The notes under the pieces are model-generated. The model was not told the DNA's origin and made no database searches. It saw nothing but the letters and a program-made list of their open reading frames with translations. Source: Morinoia aosen (Eukaryota > Arthropoda > Malacostraca > Amphipoda > Talitridae). Taken from it: DNA of 64,000 nucleotides. The DNA is taken from NCBI GenBank assembly GCA_030386875.1, contig CM059564.1, positions 43,854,075 to 43,918,074 on the forward strand, given 5' to 3'. A program made the translations under genes and the position numbers. Positions within the stretch are counted from its first letter, which is position 1, and each line of letters opens with the position of its first letter. This document shows, piece after piece, positions 34,307-45,475 of the stretch.

Positions 34307-35259
34307 TGTCGGGATTTATGACCGTTGGGGTAGTTTGAACTGAAATGTTAGTTCTTGACGGCCAAAAACTCGAACAACTCTCGATAGTGATCTGGGAAAA
34401 TTATGAGAGGGATAATGAAAAAACGGGTTTGGACTCAGCTTTTTTCAGGTGGAGTTTATTGGAAGAGGAAACCAGGATGTCTTCGATGAGCTTGACTGGA
34501 AATCCCAGTGAGGTCCGGAGTGCCGGTGGTGAGCTTCGGTGAGCGCTGGCGTCGCTCCGGCCGGTGGATGAGATTTTTAAGTGTATTGTGTTCAGAATAT
34601 TCGCTTTACGGTGGGCAATTTTTAAACAAAACACAACAATAGGTGCGTAGCTATTTGTGTGGGCAAAGCCTGCTTAATTATGGAGCAGGTGAGTTTGATC
34701 AAGGTGCCGAGCCTGATGGCGATGATGACTCTTGGTTTGAATAGTACTTAAGATCCAGGCACGCGGAATTCAGCGAATGCAAAGCTAATTCAATGGTGCC
34801 CGTACTTTTAGGCAGTTGAGAATTAAGGCCCGTAATTAGAGAATATATCCGGCTAAAGGCCCAGAGCACAACTAAATCCAATCCAAGTAGAAGAACCAAA
34901 AGCGGCCCAAAAGCGGCCCAGAGCGGCCCAGGGAGAATGTTGTAAATGGTGTGTGTGATGACGTTGAGGTCGAGTATTTGCTGTAACACCGCTAAAGTAG
35001 GACGCCAAAGTAAGAGTGGCTTTTTGAAAGAAGAGACGCGCAACTGCGCAGTGTTGCCACCAGAGGGCTCCTCTCTCGAAAAATGTCAAGTGTTATTTTT
35101 ATTAGTTCATGCATTTACACAAAAACTTCAATGATTACGAATTAGAAGTAGAAAATAATTAATAATAAATTAGAGTAAGATTTTTAATGCTACTAATTAA
35201 TTTTTTAAAGTGCGAATGGCAAATTTCTAATTTTTACGCTTATGTAGCGGTATGCTACA
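34307..35259 (-). repeat. 5' LTR of Gypsy B
   Basis: 953 bp, starting TGTCGGG and ending ATGCTACA on the plus strand; partner of 27675-28627. AATG follows. Confidence 0.93.
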
Positions 35260-35263
35260 AATG

Positions 35264-36360
35264 TGTTGTGGCGTTGGTGACGTCGGAGAACCTGGAATAT
35301 TCGAGGACGCTGAATGACACATTTCCGGAGAGGCACCAAGAAAACCCACAACAACTGTTTCCCTAGCAGTGCAGCGGTAAATTCCCATTACGGAGAAACC
35401 CTGAGTTCTTCCTACAGATTTATCATTGCGCTTATTATTTTTCTTTTTTAAGCTCATGAAGAATATGGACAGATTTAAACATGCTAGCAATAACTTTTCT
35501 CTATGCTCTTGATTTAAAATATAAGCCTGACACTAACAAGAATTTAATTGTGAAAAAGTCATAATTTGTTAATCATATTATGGAAACTACATGCGATTTC
35601 TGTACACGATTGGCGATAGTAATTTAAGCACACGATCATCAATATGAATTGCGGTAATTTTATAATTTGCCCGTGTGACGCTACACTAATGTTTCTGGCT
35701 CAAAGAAATCAATTATTTACGAAACCTACAGGCAGCACTACACTGTCCACGTGCCGACTGTACATGTATATATTGAATACTACCAAGTATACTGAATAGA
35801 AATATAATACTGAAATACTGTAAGAGTATACTGTATGTGGAAAGGAAATACTGAGTATAAAATATTATACTGAACATAAAATGAAAACGTTACACACACC
35901 ATTCACGGCTACGCCATTTAGAGAACAGCTCAGAAATGCGAGCAACACGTACGAAATATCTACGAACTATCTGCACATTTAAAATAATACAGCACTGGAA
36001 AAAATTACACTTAGAAATTAAACATAAAAAACACGTAATACTTTTAAGCAAGATTCTAACTAAATTAAAACACTTATTTCCACTTACGAGACGCTGAACC
36101 ACACGAGCTAACACAAGAAAGAAAAGTGACGCTACGAGAAATGGCGTGGGCTAGGGTGTTGCCACATGACGACTTAAACTCGAACGACTGTCGATATTAT
36201 TTTCATTTTGTGCTTTTACACAAAAACTTCTAAGATTTATGATTATAAGTAGAGAATTATTAATAATAATTTAAAGTAAGATTTTTAATGCCAATAATTA
36301 TGTTATTTAAATGTTAATGAGAATTTTACTGAATTTATACATTTTGTAGCGAATGCTACA
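35264..36360 (-). repeat. LTR G, right half
   Basis: Sequence right of B (GTTGTGGCGTTGGTGACGTC) continues the LTR alignment that stopped at 27674. The terminal 200 bp (TTTACACAAAAACTTCTAAG through GTAGCGAATGCTACA) match the ends of the A and B LTRs. The middle, about 35300-36130, has no match to those LTRs and may contain a further insertion. It ends in TGCTACA at 36360. No internal region follows, so G looks like a solo LTR. Confidence 0.65.
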
Positions 36361-36519
36361 TATATATAGGACACCTTTATATAACCATATACACCATGAC
36401 GGTTCCCCCGTAGAGCCGATACCCATTTCCGACACCTGGGTTGAGTGGGGTATTGTGCTTGAGCTTTCCCTTATACCCAACGGGGAAAATCTCTGCGCCA
36501 GCGCCGGGATACGAACCCT
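36361..36519 (-). repeat. Possible tRNA-derived SINE fragment
   Basis: On the minus strand the segment starts with GGGTTCGTATCCCGGCGC, a good match to a pol III B box (GGTTCGANNCC), followed by about 140 bp of unique body. No A box is present because element C begins directly at 36520, where the upstream part would lie. It could also be part of the neighbouring LTRs. Confidence 0.4.
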
Positions 36520-38404
36520 TGTAGCATCAGCTACAGAAGAGTAAAATTATAAAATTCCTCATTCGCACTTAAATAAAATAATTATTGACATCAAAAATCT
36601 TACTCTAAATTATTAATAATAATTTTCTACTTCTAATTAGTAATCATTGAAGTTTTTGTGTAAATGCATGAGACAATATAAATAACACTCGACATTTTTC
36701 AAGAGAGAAGCCCCTAAATGGCAATACTGCGCAGTGGCGCGTCTCCTTCAAACTCACTCTCATTTGTGCGTCTCTCTAGTTTGGTGTTACAGCAGTTCTC
36801 GTAAGTAGACCTGTGTTAGAAAATATCGTGTTCTTTTTCGTGTTCAGGTTAAGTATAATTTTAGTATCCATTGTGCTAAGTTAAGTGATCGTGTCAGTCG
36901 TGATTCATAGATAACATGCAAAATAGTCGTAGAGTTCGGAAATAACTTTCGTAACGTAGTTCGTTCGTTCGTTCGTAATTCGTTTGTAACGTAGCGTAAA
37001 CTTTGCGTCAGATGTTCATTGCATTTCGGTGTCAAGATTTCATTATCGACATATAAATCATGTTCCTTTTTTATTCTTGCGGCAAAAATATATACTTGCA
37101 TCTGCCATGGTGATATTGCTAATCGCGCACAAAAATACTTCGTGAACGCGTACGGTGCTATGCCGGCGTCCCACCGAAGATGGCGAACGCGATAACTGCC
37201 GCGTCATGTCATTTCTACGTGCAAGAATTTCACCTCCTTTATGTTTAAATATTATCCTGTGACTATAGGACATTCTTGCAGTTTTTTATTTGTCAGTACG
37301 ATTTGACATTAATGAATTTAGGACTGCCTTTTTATTTCTCGTGTGAACCTGGTTATTGTAGAGTACGAAAAAGTATTAATTCTCATTCTATGCATTTTAG
37401 CTGTTTTTTATATTTCCTTTCTGCTTCATGAATCATGTGTTATTAAGTCACACGTATTTTTCATAATTCCACAAAATGGAATCACCGATATTACTGCTCT
37501 AAAAAAATCACAAGTCTTACTGTCTTGCATATTCTCGCAAAAGTTTTAGCAGTGTGGATATTTCATTATCTTCCGTAGATCTTGTGCTTAATCGCATGTA
37601 GTTGCGGTAATGAATACCGATTGTCATTACCGAAAGTTCTTGTAAATCTCATGCTCTGATATTAAAGCAAAGGGCATTAGTGAAAAAGCTTGCCAGCGGC
37701 AAAAATCTATCCTATCTCCTGAGCTTGACAAAAAGAGAACAAAATCAAATAGCTCGTGCTGAATCTGTAGGAAGACTCAGTGTTTCTCCGTGATGGGCAA
37801 ATTTACCTGCAGTGAAGGGAATGTCAGTTGCGGAATTTTTCCTTGATGCCTCTTCGAGAGCCTTTCATTCAGCGACCTCGATTATTACAGATTCCTCGAC
37901 GGCACCCCAAACACCACAACACTTCCTTGGGTCTTAATTGGAAAGCCTATACATTCCTCTGAGTTACACAAGTCGCATATTAACTTGGCAAATCTTATCT
38001 CTAACTCATTCATCGAGTTATACAACATAATTGCCTATGTGTGATGTGAAACGTGTCAAAACTGTTGTCATCTCTAAACTGCCACCACTTGCCGGTCTGT
38101 CAGTCGCTAAATGTATACACTGAACCTCCCCAAAAACATGCACTTACACTTTGCCAACGTCATCGCTCACCGGACCTCACCATCGTTCGCAGGACTTCGC
38201 CGGCACGGAGTGCCCACCCAGACAAGTTCTTCCAGTCAAGCTCACCGCCAGTCCGCCTGGCGTTCCTCCAATAAATTCCCGAGCTGAGTCCCAAAGTGTC
38301 GTAATTATCCCTTTCTCGCAGTTTAAGAACCTTATCGAGTACGTTTACGTTGGTCGTTGAACACGGATACTAAAGTTTTAATCCATACCCCGCCAAACGT
38401 AACA
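36520..38404 (+). repeat. 5' LTR of Gypsy C
   Basis: It starts TGTAGCATCAGCTACA and ends ACGTAACA. The first 250 bp are the inverted equivalent of the A/B LTR ends (TACACAAAAACTTCAATGATT motif and the region around TGCGCAGTGGCGCG). The last 300 bp align with the B LTR R/U5 region (TCCAATAAATTCCCGAGCTG, an AATAAA-type signal). At 1885 bp it is about twice the length of the A and B LTRs. Confidence 0.75.
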
Positions 38405-38405
38405 C

Positions 38406-38422
38406 TGGTGACCCCAAAGCTT
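38406..38422 (+). promoter_or_regulatory. Primer binding site of Gypsy C
   Basis: TGGTGACCCCAAAGCTT begins one base after the LTR end. The TGG start is standard for annealing to a tRNA CCA end. It is not the tRNA-Gly sequence used by A and B; I cannot name the tRNA. Confidence 0.6.
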
Positions 38423-38880
38423 AAAACCCCAGCTTTCGAGCTTAAAACAAAACTATTCAACTCGATAAGTGTTTGAAAAATTGTGAGAGAGGATAATTTT
38501 GGCATATCATTGTAGTGATAAGTTTTTCCCATGTCGTAGTCCTTAAGAATTTCTATGGATTTAACCGTGTTAATGTTCTCTGAGCAGCTCTAACAAAATT
38601 TTTTTTCAGCGCTATCCTGTCCTTTTTGTTTCATATGCCACAGTAGGTAGGAAAATTTTTTTTTCTCCTATTTCCGTGCTTTACGCTTATTTCCGACTAC
38701 CGTCAAAATTCTCGTTTCCATTTTTTTTCTTTCTTTCCGTTTTCAACGTTATTTGATCGATTGAGTAGGTAGAGTAATAACGCAAACCTTTGACACTTTA
38801 AAATCAAAGTTATTAGGTATTGAATACGTAAATTCCGTGCCGTTATAGCTCAATTGAGCATTCAAAAGAAAATTGCCAGC

Positions 38881-38980
38881 ATGTCCGACACAGAGAATGA
38901 AGATCGAGCGCGCACTAAACCTCTTAGTCTGCCGCCTTTCATACGAGAAGACAGCCTCACTTGGTTTAACCAAGTGGAGG
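38881..38980 (+). pseudogene. gag: Gypsy C Gag, N-terminal piece
   Basis: 33 codons from the ATG (SDTENEDRARTKPLSLPPF, then TWFNQVE), homologous to the A and B Gag start. The frame is cut at the GAGG target site and reads straight into the D LTR. The remainder resumes at 62020. Confidence 0.85.
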
Positions 38981-39217
38981 TGTGCCGCCCTGAGGTGTGC
39001 TTGGCGGCTGAAGGGTTGAACAAAGAGACGAGTAGACTTTTAGCGTGTACTTGGGGTAGCGAGACAGGAGAGCCAAATGCGCCCCTAGGGCTCCGCACTA
39101 GCTTTATATACTCAATATTTGCTGAGGTCAGCATACGCACTGCGGTACCCGCACAGGGCGTCGACCTAAACACGTACGTACAGATGCACAGAGGGAGTAC
39201 GCACTTGTGACGGCATA
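38981..39217 (-). repeat. 3' LTR of Gypsy D
   Basis: 237 bp, TGTGCCGCCC to GACGGCATA, containing a TATATA box-like motif (CTTTATATACTC). A minus-strand polypurine tract (CATGGGGGGAGGTG) abuts it at 39218, which sets the orientation. Confidence 0.9.
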
Positions 39218-40236
39218 CACCTCCCCCCATGCCCTGGTTATTTACCAATATAAGAATCAATCAATTGAAGTTATAAGAATCGGAACTTACAATTTTAACA
39301 CAGGAAGCTAAAAACATCCTAGATAAAATATCTCCAATTGAAAAGTACTGTGTAGCAAAACAACTATCATTTTTAGGAAAAGAAACAACGCATCGAATTA
39401 AAATTGACTGGACATTGTAAAAATGAATTCATCCACACCCCCACCACCAAGAAAACGTAAGAGCCGCTGCTCAAATACACATTATGAACGCAAAAATCCT
39501 AAGTTAATAACAGAATACACGGCTCGAAACACAGTCGTGAATAACGCAACACAATAAAGTCCGTTAACTAAAAATTATAATCGGCATCCAAAAACGGTAA
39601 AAGAACTCCACGGTTTTCGGAACCAGGATTCAACTAACTTTCCAGTGTAGGAACATTTCAGCAACATATCGAAAACAAAACGCTAAACAACAACGTTGAA
39701 CATGAAATAATAAACCTCCCAGAAAGATTCGTTAAGGAATAAGTCAATAAGGCAATATTTCTTCAAAGAAAATTTCGTTTCGTACGCAGGAGAAAGTACT
39801 AAACGAATGGGAATCGTTACACATGAAAATTAAACGCCGCAGGAATGTGCTACGTACAACTTCGTTGACAACCATGTATTTTGGTAATTATGAAAACAAT
39901 ATCACTTGCAGAAAAAAATATACACGCATGGAATTTGTATCGAAACTGCTATCAATTTAAAATATCATCATTTTCGTAGAAATAAATCTAATTTAACGAA
40001 ATTGAAAGAATACATACAGTATATTTGAACATCGTATATTCTTGAACGTCGATCCGAACAAGAGAAAAATCAATACCAAACTCATCAATGTAGAAAAATA
40101 ACTGAGTATCTTAGGACTACTTCCTGAGTATATGTTAAAAGTAAATAATACTACATCCGTTTACAATGCATGAGAGCTAATAGCGCCTAATTGGCGACAC
40201 GTAAAAATTGAAGTTCCACACATGCTTCACCTACAC
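39218..40236 (-). other. Untranslated 3' region of Gypsy D
   Basis: About 1 kb of AT-rich sequence between the MGN/TM ORF and the polypurine tract. No ORF above background. Element E has a similarly long noncoding stretch at the same place (46351-47459). Confidence 0.5.
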
Positions 40237-40554
40237 CTAAACTTCGCTATTTGCTTGCAGGTGACGCAGCGGTTGGTCAGCATTGCTCGACCTGAGCTGC
40301 TGGCGTCGGAGTAACGCATCCTCAGCGCGAAGGCGATCCGCCAATAAATTAATTTCACGACGAAGATAGAAGAAGGAAACTCCTAATCCCAAAGTTAAAG
40401 GAAAGAGAAGAAGAATACCTAAATCTGCTACCCTATCTGGGAGGATGTCGACGAGTGCATTCGCCTTCACCCAATCGTTGGACACCCTTCCCTGATGTTG
40501 CTCCAGGGCATTTGTTAGTGCCTCCACCGACACATGGGTCATCCTATTTCCCAT
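40237..40554 (-). CDS. Small MGN/transmembrane protein of Gypsy D (env position)
   Basis: 105 residues from the ATG at 40552-40554, chosen because MGN aligns with the E copy; an upstream ATG at 40611 lies before a splice-acceptor-like TTTCAATTTCAG (exon would start at 40585). It starts MGNRMTHVS, an N-myristoylation-type sequence (Gly2 with Ser/Thr/Asn nearby). There is a 40-residue N-terminal segment (VDILPDRVADL), one hydrophobic helix (about 44-63, ILLLFPLTLGLGVSFFYL), basic residues right after it (RRE), then an amphipathic EDALLRR segment and a polar tail. Position downstream of pol is that of env genes. It is too small for a classical class I or class II envelope protein. Homologous to 47460-47786. 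I do not recognise the family. Confidence 0.7.
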   Translation of the reverse strand: MGNRMTHVSVEALTNALEQHQGRVSNDWVKANALVDILPDRVADLGILLLFPLTLGLGVSFFYLRREINLLADRLRAEDALLRRQQLRSSNADQPLRHLQANSEV

Positions 40555-41120
40555 CGTGGAAGACAGGAACGGTAGCGTTCTCGGTCTGAAATTGAAACAA
40601 ATACAGTTCAATTAGCATGGCCACACAATTTAAAAAAATTTAATCAGTTATTAATACGGCAAATTAATGAAAGAGACCAATGGTCACAGCTGGTGACAGC
40701 TGCAAGGAAAAAAAAAACGAACAGCATAATCGCACGCTGCAGGTCCCACACGGTCTCGACAGCTGCACACCTAATTGCAAAACAAATCGGGCGACGGCAC
40801 TCCAAAACAACTCGGGAGCTAGCACTTCGCTCCCACAGCATTGAGGTGCCTCGTTTGTAAACACCGGAGGGTATTGAACCGTGCAAGGCTCTCGGGCAGA
40901 TGCAAACCTTGGTGATGAAATGAAATGCGTACATTCTCAATCACGCACGTAAAAACTACGGTACATCAAAAACGAAAAAAAAATATAAGGCAAATACATA
41001 TGGTTATATAAGGAAAGTTCCAATTAAAAATATACGTAAAATTAACATCGAAACAAGAATCACACAATATTATTATGTGAACATAGTAACATAGTCAGTC
41101 GTAAGTCGCATAGTTTTCAT

Positions 41121-44100
41121 TCAACACTTTTTACGTAAAGGTAGTACATGATTTTTATTACTCCTGAATGTTTTGTTACTAATTTTGATTTCTACGTAAT
41201 TTCGGTTAATTTTTGTGATAATTCCCGGCCCATTCCAGGCCAGATCAAGCTTATGCTTCCGCAAATGATTTCGCAATAATACTCTGTCGTTGAGTTCAAA
41301 ATTTTTATTTTTTCGACGAAGGTTTCGGTACATCGTTCTTTCACTGGTGTTATTAATTATCACAGCTCTAACGTTTTCAACAGTACGGGCTGCTTCTTGA
41401 GCCCGAAATTTTATTATATCCACGTTCGTGTCGTGACTGTAATTAGGTTCGAAAGTTACGGCGCTAAAGCTCGGACACGTATCGCGATTGAAAACAATGA
41501 ACGAGGGTGTATCCCCCAATGTGGTATTTAAACTATTGTTTATCGCGTTCTCTGTGCTGTTGAGACACTGATCCCATTCGGTATGCGCTAAAGAGTTAAT
41601 ATATAATTTTAATAAATTTGTAATCTTGCGATTATTTCGTTCAACAATAGCGTTACTGTGAGGACTCCAAGGGAGGACTTCTTTTTTCGCAATACAATGA
41701 ATTTGGGCGAATTTTTTAACTGCCGCAGATTTAAATTCAAGAGCTTGGTCACTTAGAAGTGTTTTAGGATAGCCAAAGGTTGAGAAGCAGCTGTCTAGAC
41801 AAGAGACAACTGTATCTGCTAATCGATCTGCCGTCGCGTAAAGCTTACAGTAACGCGAGAATAAGTCAATGATGATTAGAATGTATTTATTCTGCTGACC
41901 TGTGATAGGGAGAGGGCCAAGAAAATCCATTGAAACTACCTCGAAAGGTTCTTTAGCAATAGGTGCATCCAATATCTTAATAGGTACAGTGCTACTAGCT
42001 TTAAGAATTTTACAAACATCACACATTTTGACAAATTTACGTATGATACTCTTCTCTAATAAATGAAAATAACGCAACTTAAATTTAAACAATGTATGCG
42101 TCGCATCAGTATGATACAAGGAGTGTATACTAAGCACCGCCTTGTTCATTAGCGATGTCGGTATAACCGAAGTGAGAATAGTACTTTCCCTTGAGTCTAT
42201 TTGTCGTCGTCTATAAAGTATGTCGTTCAGAATTAAATATTTTTGTAAGTCAGGGATCGTAGATTTACTACTATTTAGTAATGCGTCTTTCACCTCAGAA
42301 CAGAAAGGGTCTAGCTGTTGCTCATTTCGAAATTCGTCTAAAGTCCATGATACGTCTTTTAACTGAGGAACGTAGTCAGTCAGTCGGGGTTTTGCAGTCG
42401 CCTCTGGCGCCAGTTGATGAGAACTTGTCTCGGCTGTTTGGTCTATGTCGGCGGTCAGTGCACCACGGCGTGTAGTTACTGCGAAAGCGTCAACCTCATC
42501 GAACTCTGAGCTCTCTTCAAGATCAGAAATAGTTAAATGCTCGGGCAATCTACTTAGACAATCTGCAATTAGATTTTGTTTCCCGGGGAAATATTTTACT
42601 ACCGGTTCGAAAGATTGAACTGTTAGACACCACCTAGCCATAGCGGAGTCGTCAGGAAGCTTTTTGAAAAACAAGGTCTGTAAAGGTTTATGATCAGTGT
42701 AGAGATAGATCGGATATCCAAGAATGAGATATTTAAATGCTTTCAGCGCGCTCACAATGGCGAAGAACTCTTTTTTCGTCGTTGAATAGCGCTTTTGTGT
42801 GGAATTTAAACTTTTACTGTAGTAGGCAATAGCCTTCATTGATTTATTTGAATCATTTCCTTGTTGTAAAAGCACTGCACCTATACCAAAATTAGAAGCA
42901 TCTGTAAATACGTGGAAGGGCTTAGTAAAATCAGGATGCCGTAAAACGGTATCAGATGTTAAAACAGATTTGATTTTTTCAAAAGCTTGCTGACATTCAG
43001 GATTCCAGATAAACTCAACATTTTTACGTAACAATTGATACAGAGGGTATGAGATCGATCCAAACATTGGTATGTGATTGCGGAAATAGTTCGCTACTCC
43101 TAGAAAACTTTGCAGTTCCTTCACATTTTTTGGAATGGGAAAGTTTTGTAGCTTTTCTGATTCTTTGCAGCGAATTCCGTCTGCCGACACGATGTGTCCA
43201 AGATATTCTATTGAGTTTTTTAGGAAATGACATTTTTCAAGTTTAAGTGATAAATTTCCACCACGTAGCTTCTCAAAAACACTCTGTAAATCCTTCAGAT
43301 GTTGGTTCATGGATTTGGAAAATACTAGTATATCATCAAGGAACACAAAACATAATTTACCGATGATATTTGTAAGAACAGAAGAAATGATTCTTTGGAA
43401 AACTGATGGACTCGAGGATAACCCGAATGGCAACCTCTTGAACTGAAATTTCTCGTAACCGATACTGAACGCGGTGAATTTACGGCATTTTTCCTCTAAC
43501 TCGACCTGATGAAAGGCAGAGCGTAGGTCGAGGCTCGAAAAAATGCTATTACCCCCGAGGGCAAAAAGCAATTCGTCGATCCTCGGAATCGGGTAAGATT
43601 CCTTGATAATGATTTTATTTAGTTCGCGGAAGTCAATCACGGGGCGAATCTCGCCAGACTTCTTCTTCACAACGATTAAAGGGAAATTATATTCAGAGCT
43701 TGAAGGCTCGATAATTCCTTGATCCAACATCTGTTTATTTGCTTGCAACAATTCGTTTTGATACTCATGTGGAATTCGATATGGTGGGATGTTAAGTACT
43801 GGAGCATGAGGCTTTAATTTTATCTCATGTTGCATAACGTTCGTAACGGCAATAGTTTCGCCTTCGAGAGTAATTACGTCTCTAAAATCGTTTAATAAAT
43901 TTAACAGTAATGGTTTAGCGTCTTCATCATCACAATTCACCTCGTTACTAGTCAGAAAGCGTCTCTCGTTACTACCTCCTTCCGGTACAACATCTTTCCG
44001 TGCATTAATTCCTACTTCATCAACACGAAGATCGTTACAACAATGCCTCGATTCTACAGATACCACCCCAACGTCTTTACCAGAGATGGCATTGAAACTT

Positions 44101-44747
44101 CCACCATTAACACTGTCGACTTCGGGTAGATCCGCATTACCGTGGGCATCGCACAAATTTGCATCTCGCACAGCTTCGTGCACGGTAGACATGTAAATCT
44201 CGTGTTCAATTTCCATGTCGTCAATTTCTTCAATCGTACTTAACATCGTATTGTCGCTTATATATACCACGTCTTCAGAGACGTTCAACAGCATTACAGG
44301 GACAAACCCATTTGACTTTATCTCCACTACTGATTCGGCGACATAAATTCCGTTCGCGAGAATTGTCTTATTCATAATATACTTTCCGGGCTTAGCCTTT
44401 TTGACATACCCATTAATAACACGTAAACAATTCCTTGGCATTTCCACTGCTCCACAATGAACAACTATTTCTCGTCTTTTACTATTTTTTAAACTTCTCG
44501 CATGTTCCTTAGTTTCTCTTATTTTCTTCGCATGCTGTTTATTTTTTACTTTCCCATTTTTTCCTCGCCCTGGCGGTGGGCCTGGGGTACCCCTCTGTTC
44601 TGCAGTATTTATCTCTAGGCCATTTCGTTGCCTATCGCCATTTTCTTGCTCATTTATATGGCCATTTTCTTGGCCTGCATTTCTTGATTCCCTCTGCTTC
44701 AGCAGATATTTCTTTATACGCCTCCTATTGGCAAGCATGTCAGCCAT
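41121..44747 (-). CDS. pol: Gypsy D Pol (RT-RNase H-integrase)
   Basis: The open frame of 1208 codons continues the protease frame after an in-frame TGA at 44799-44801. The first 270 residues are a basic linker plus a spacer similar to E (KPGKYIMNKTILANGIYVAE). RT has IRPVIDFRELN and FVFLDDILVFS; RNase H has VFTDASNFGIG and YTDHKPL; integrase has an HHCC site (HSLYHTDATHTL...CDVCK), then MDFLGPL, LLSDQALEF and IVERNNRK as D, D, E. The terminal region has WNGPGIITKI, a GPY-like module, and no chromodomain. The pol frame itself is intact. Confidence 0.92.
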   Translation of the reverse strand: MADMLANRRRIKKYLLKQRESRNAGQENGHINEQENGDRQRNGLEINTAEQRGTPGPPPGRGKNGKVKNKQHAKKIRETKEHARSLKNSKRREIVVHCGAVEMPRNCLRVINGYVKKAKPGKYIMNKTILANGIYVAESVVEIKSNGFVPVMLLNVSEDVVYISDNTMLSTIEEIDDMEIEHEIYMSTVHEAVRDANLCDAHGNADLPEVDSVNGGSFNAISGKDVGVVSVESRHCCNDLRVDEVGINARKDVVPEGGSNERRFLTSNEVNCDDEDAKPLLLNLLNDFRDVITLEGETIAVTNVMQHEIKLKPHAPVLNIPPYRIPHEYQNELLQANKQMLDQGIIEPSSSEYNFPLIVVKKKSGEIRPVIDFRELNKIIIKESYPIPRIDELLFALGGNSIFSSLDLRSAFHQVELEEKCRKFTAFSIGYEKFQFKRLPFGLSSSPSVFQRIISSVLTNIIGKLCFVFLDDILVFSKSMNQHLKDLQSVFEKLRGGNLSLKLEKCHFLKNSIEYLGHIVSADGIRCKESEKLQNFPIPKNVKELQSFLGVANYFRNHIPMFGSISYPLYQLLRKNVEFIWNPECQQAFEKIKSVLTSDTVLRHPDFTKPFHVFTDASNFGIGAVLLQQGNDSNKSMKAIAYYSKSLNSTQKRYSTTKKEFFAIVSALKAFKYLILGYPIYLYTDHKPLQTLFFKKLPDDSAMARWCLTVQSFEPVVKYFPGKQNLIADCLSRLPEHLTISDLEESSEFDEVDAFAVTTRRGALTADIDQTAETSSHQLAPEATAKPRLTDYVPQLKDVSWTLDEFRNEQQLDPFCSEVKDALLNSSKSTIPDLQKYLILNDILYRRRQIDSRESTILTSVIPTSLMNKAVLSIHSLYHTDATHTLFKFKLRYFHLLEKSIIRKFVKMCDVCKILKASSTVPIKILDAPIAKEPFEVVSMDFLGPLPITGQQNKYILIIIDLFSRYCKLYATADRLADTVVSCLDSCFSTFGYPKTLLSDQALEFKSAAVKKFAQIHCIAKKEVLPWSPHSNAIVERNNRKITNLLKLYINSLAHTEWDQCLNSTENAINNSLNTTLGDTPSFIVFNRDTCPSFSAVTFEPNYSHDTNVDIIKFRAQEAARTVENVRAVIINNTSERTMYRNLRRKNKNFELNDRVLLRNHLRKHKLDLAWNGPGIITKINRNYVEIKISNKTFRSNKNHVLPLRKKC

Positions 44748-44798
44748 CAGACATTTTGGATTATTTATAGTATTAAAAAATACCTCTCGCTTACTTTG

Positions 44799-45475
44799 TC
44801 AGTGCAATTCTTGCACATCATGAAACGGCACTTTTACTCCGTCAAGAACTATGAATCCTTCTTTAAAATTAATCACGGCATCTTGTAGAATATCCCTACC
44901 GAGGATTACATCATATTTAAATTCGCCATCTTTCAAAATCAAAGCGCTAGTATTGATTTCTTTATTATTAGGCAGCGTAATACAAAGATCAAGTTCGCCT
45001 GATACCTGGCTTTTAGAATTTACACCCCTGATACTCAAGGCACTAGGCTTAATTCGCTCGTTTATGCCTTATAAATTCCGGTAACTCACCAGACACCGGT
45101 CACTACCGCTGTCGATGAGAGCGCTCATCAATTTGTTATCATTACGTAATATAATTGTAGGCTTCTTAGAATGCCGTAATGAAAATAAACCGTCGCTTTC
45201 CTTCCTTAAACGACCTTCCTTCATAATCGTCGCTGACAAACAAACTTCTACAGGTAGTTCAGAATTTGCACCTACATCAAGTTCTTGTTCACCTAGTAAT
45301 TCGAACTTATTTTTACACAGGAATAGCGGATCCACCTCTTCCGTCGACTTAGTGATAGTATCTGGTTTCAACGCCACATCATTGGTAACGGGGATTGTAG
45401 CTGTATCCTCGGGCACTGGCAACTCCCTCTCTACACCAAGACTCTTTGAATTTTCTGATTTTTCTCCATCTACTC
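44799..45475 (-). pseudogene. pro: Gypsy D protease region with two nonsense codons
   Basis: The frame opens at the -1 slip site (45476-45482) and encodes an aspartic protease: LIDSGSDRCLVSY is the catalytic DSG, and YDVILGRDIL the second strand. An in-frame TAA (45069-45071) falls just after SYRNL, and an in-frame TGA (44799-44801) follows DVQELH, where E reads through. Both can be explained by single-base changes, so the Pol of this copy would need suppression or is dead. Confidence 0.8.

Larger units (their letters stand above)
27675..35259 (-). mobile_element. Full-length Ty3/Gypsy retrotransposon B with mariner insertion
   Basis: 7585 bp, with 953-bp LTRs at 27675-28627 (3') and 34307-35259 (5') and a 4-bp duplication AATG (27671-27674, 35260-35263). 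Gag and Pol are very similar to A, but the LTR interior differs from A. The LTRs differ from each other at roughly seven or eight positions (for example TGTTGGG versus TGTCGGG), so B is older than A. A foldback mariner has inserted in the last codons of pol. Confidence 0.95.

Noticed and set aside
36361..36540. A tRNA gene suggested by the B-box-like GGGTTCGTATCC
   Set aside because: There is no A box, acceptor stem or cloverleaf; at most a SINE fragment.
40644..40940. 98-codon ORF between D pol and the MGN/TM ORF
   Set aside because: It has a hydrophobic stretch near its end but no counterpart at the same place in E and low-complexity composition.
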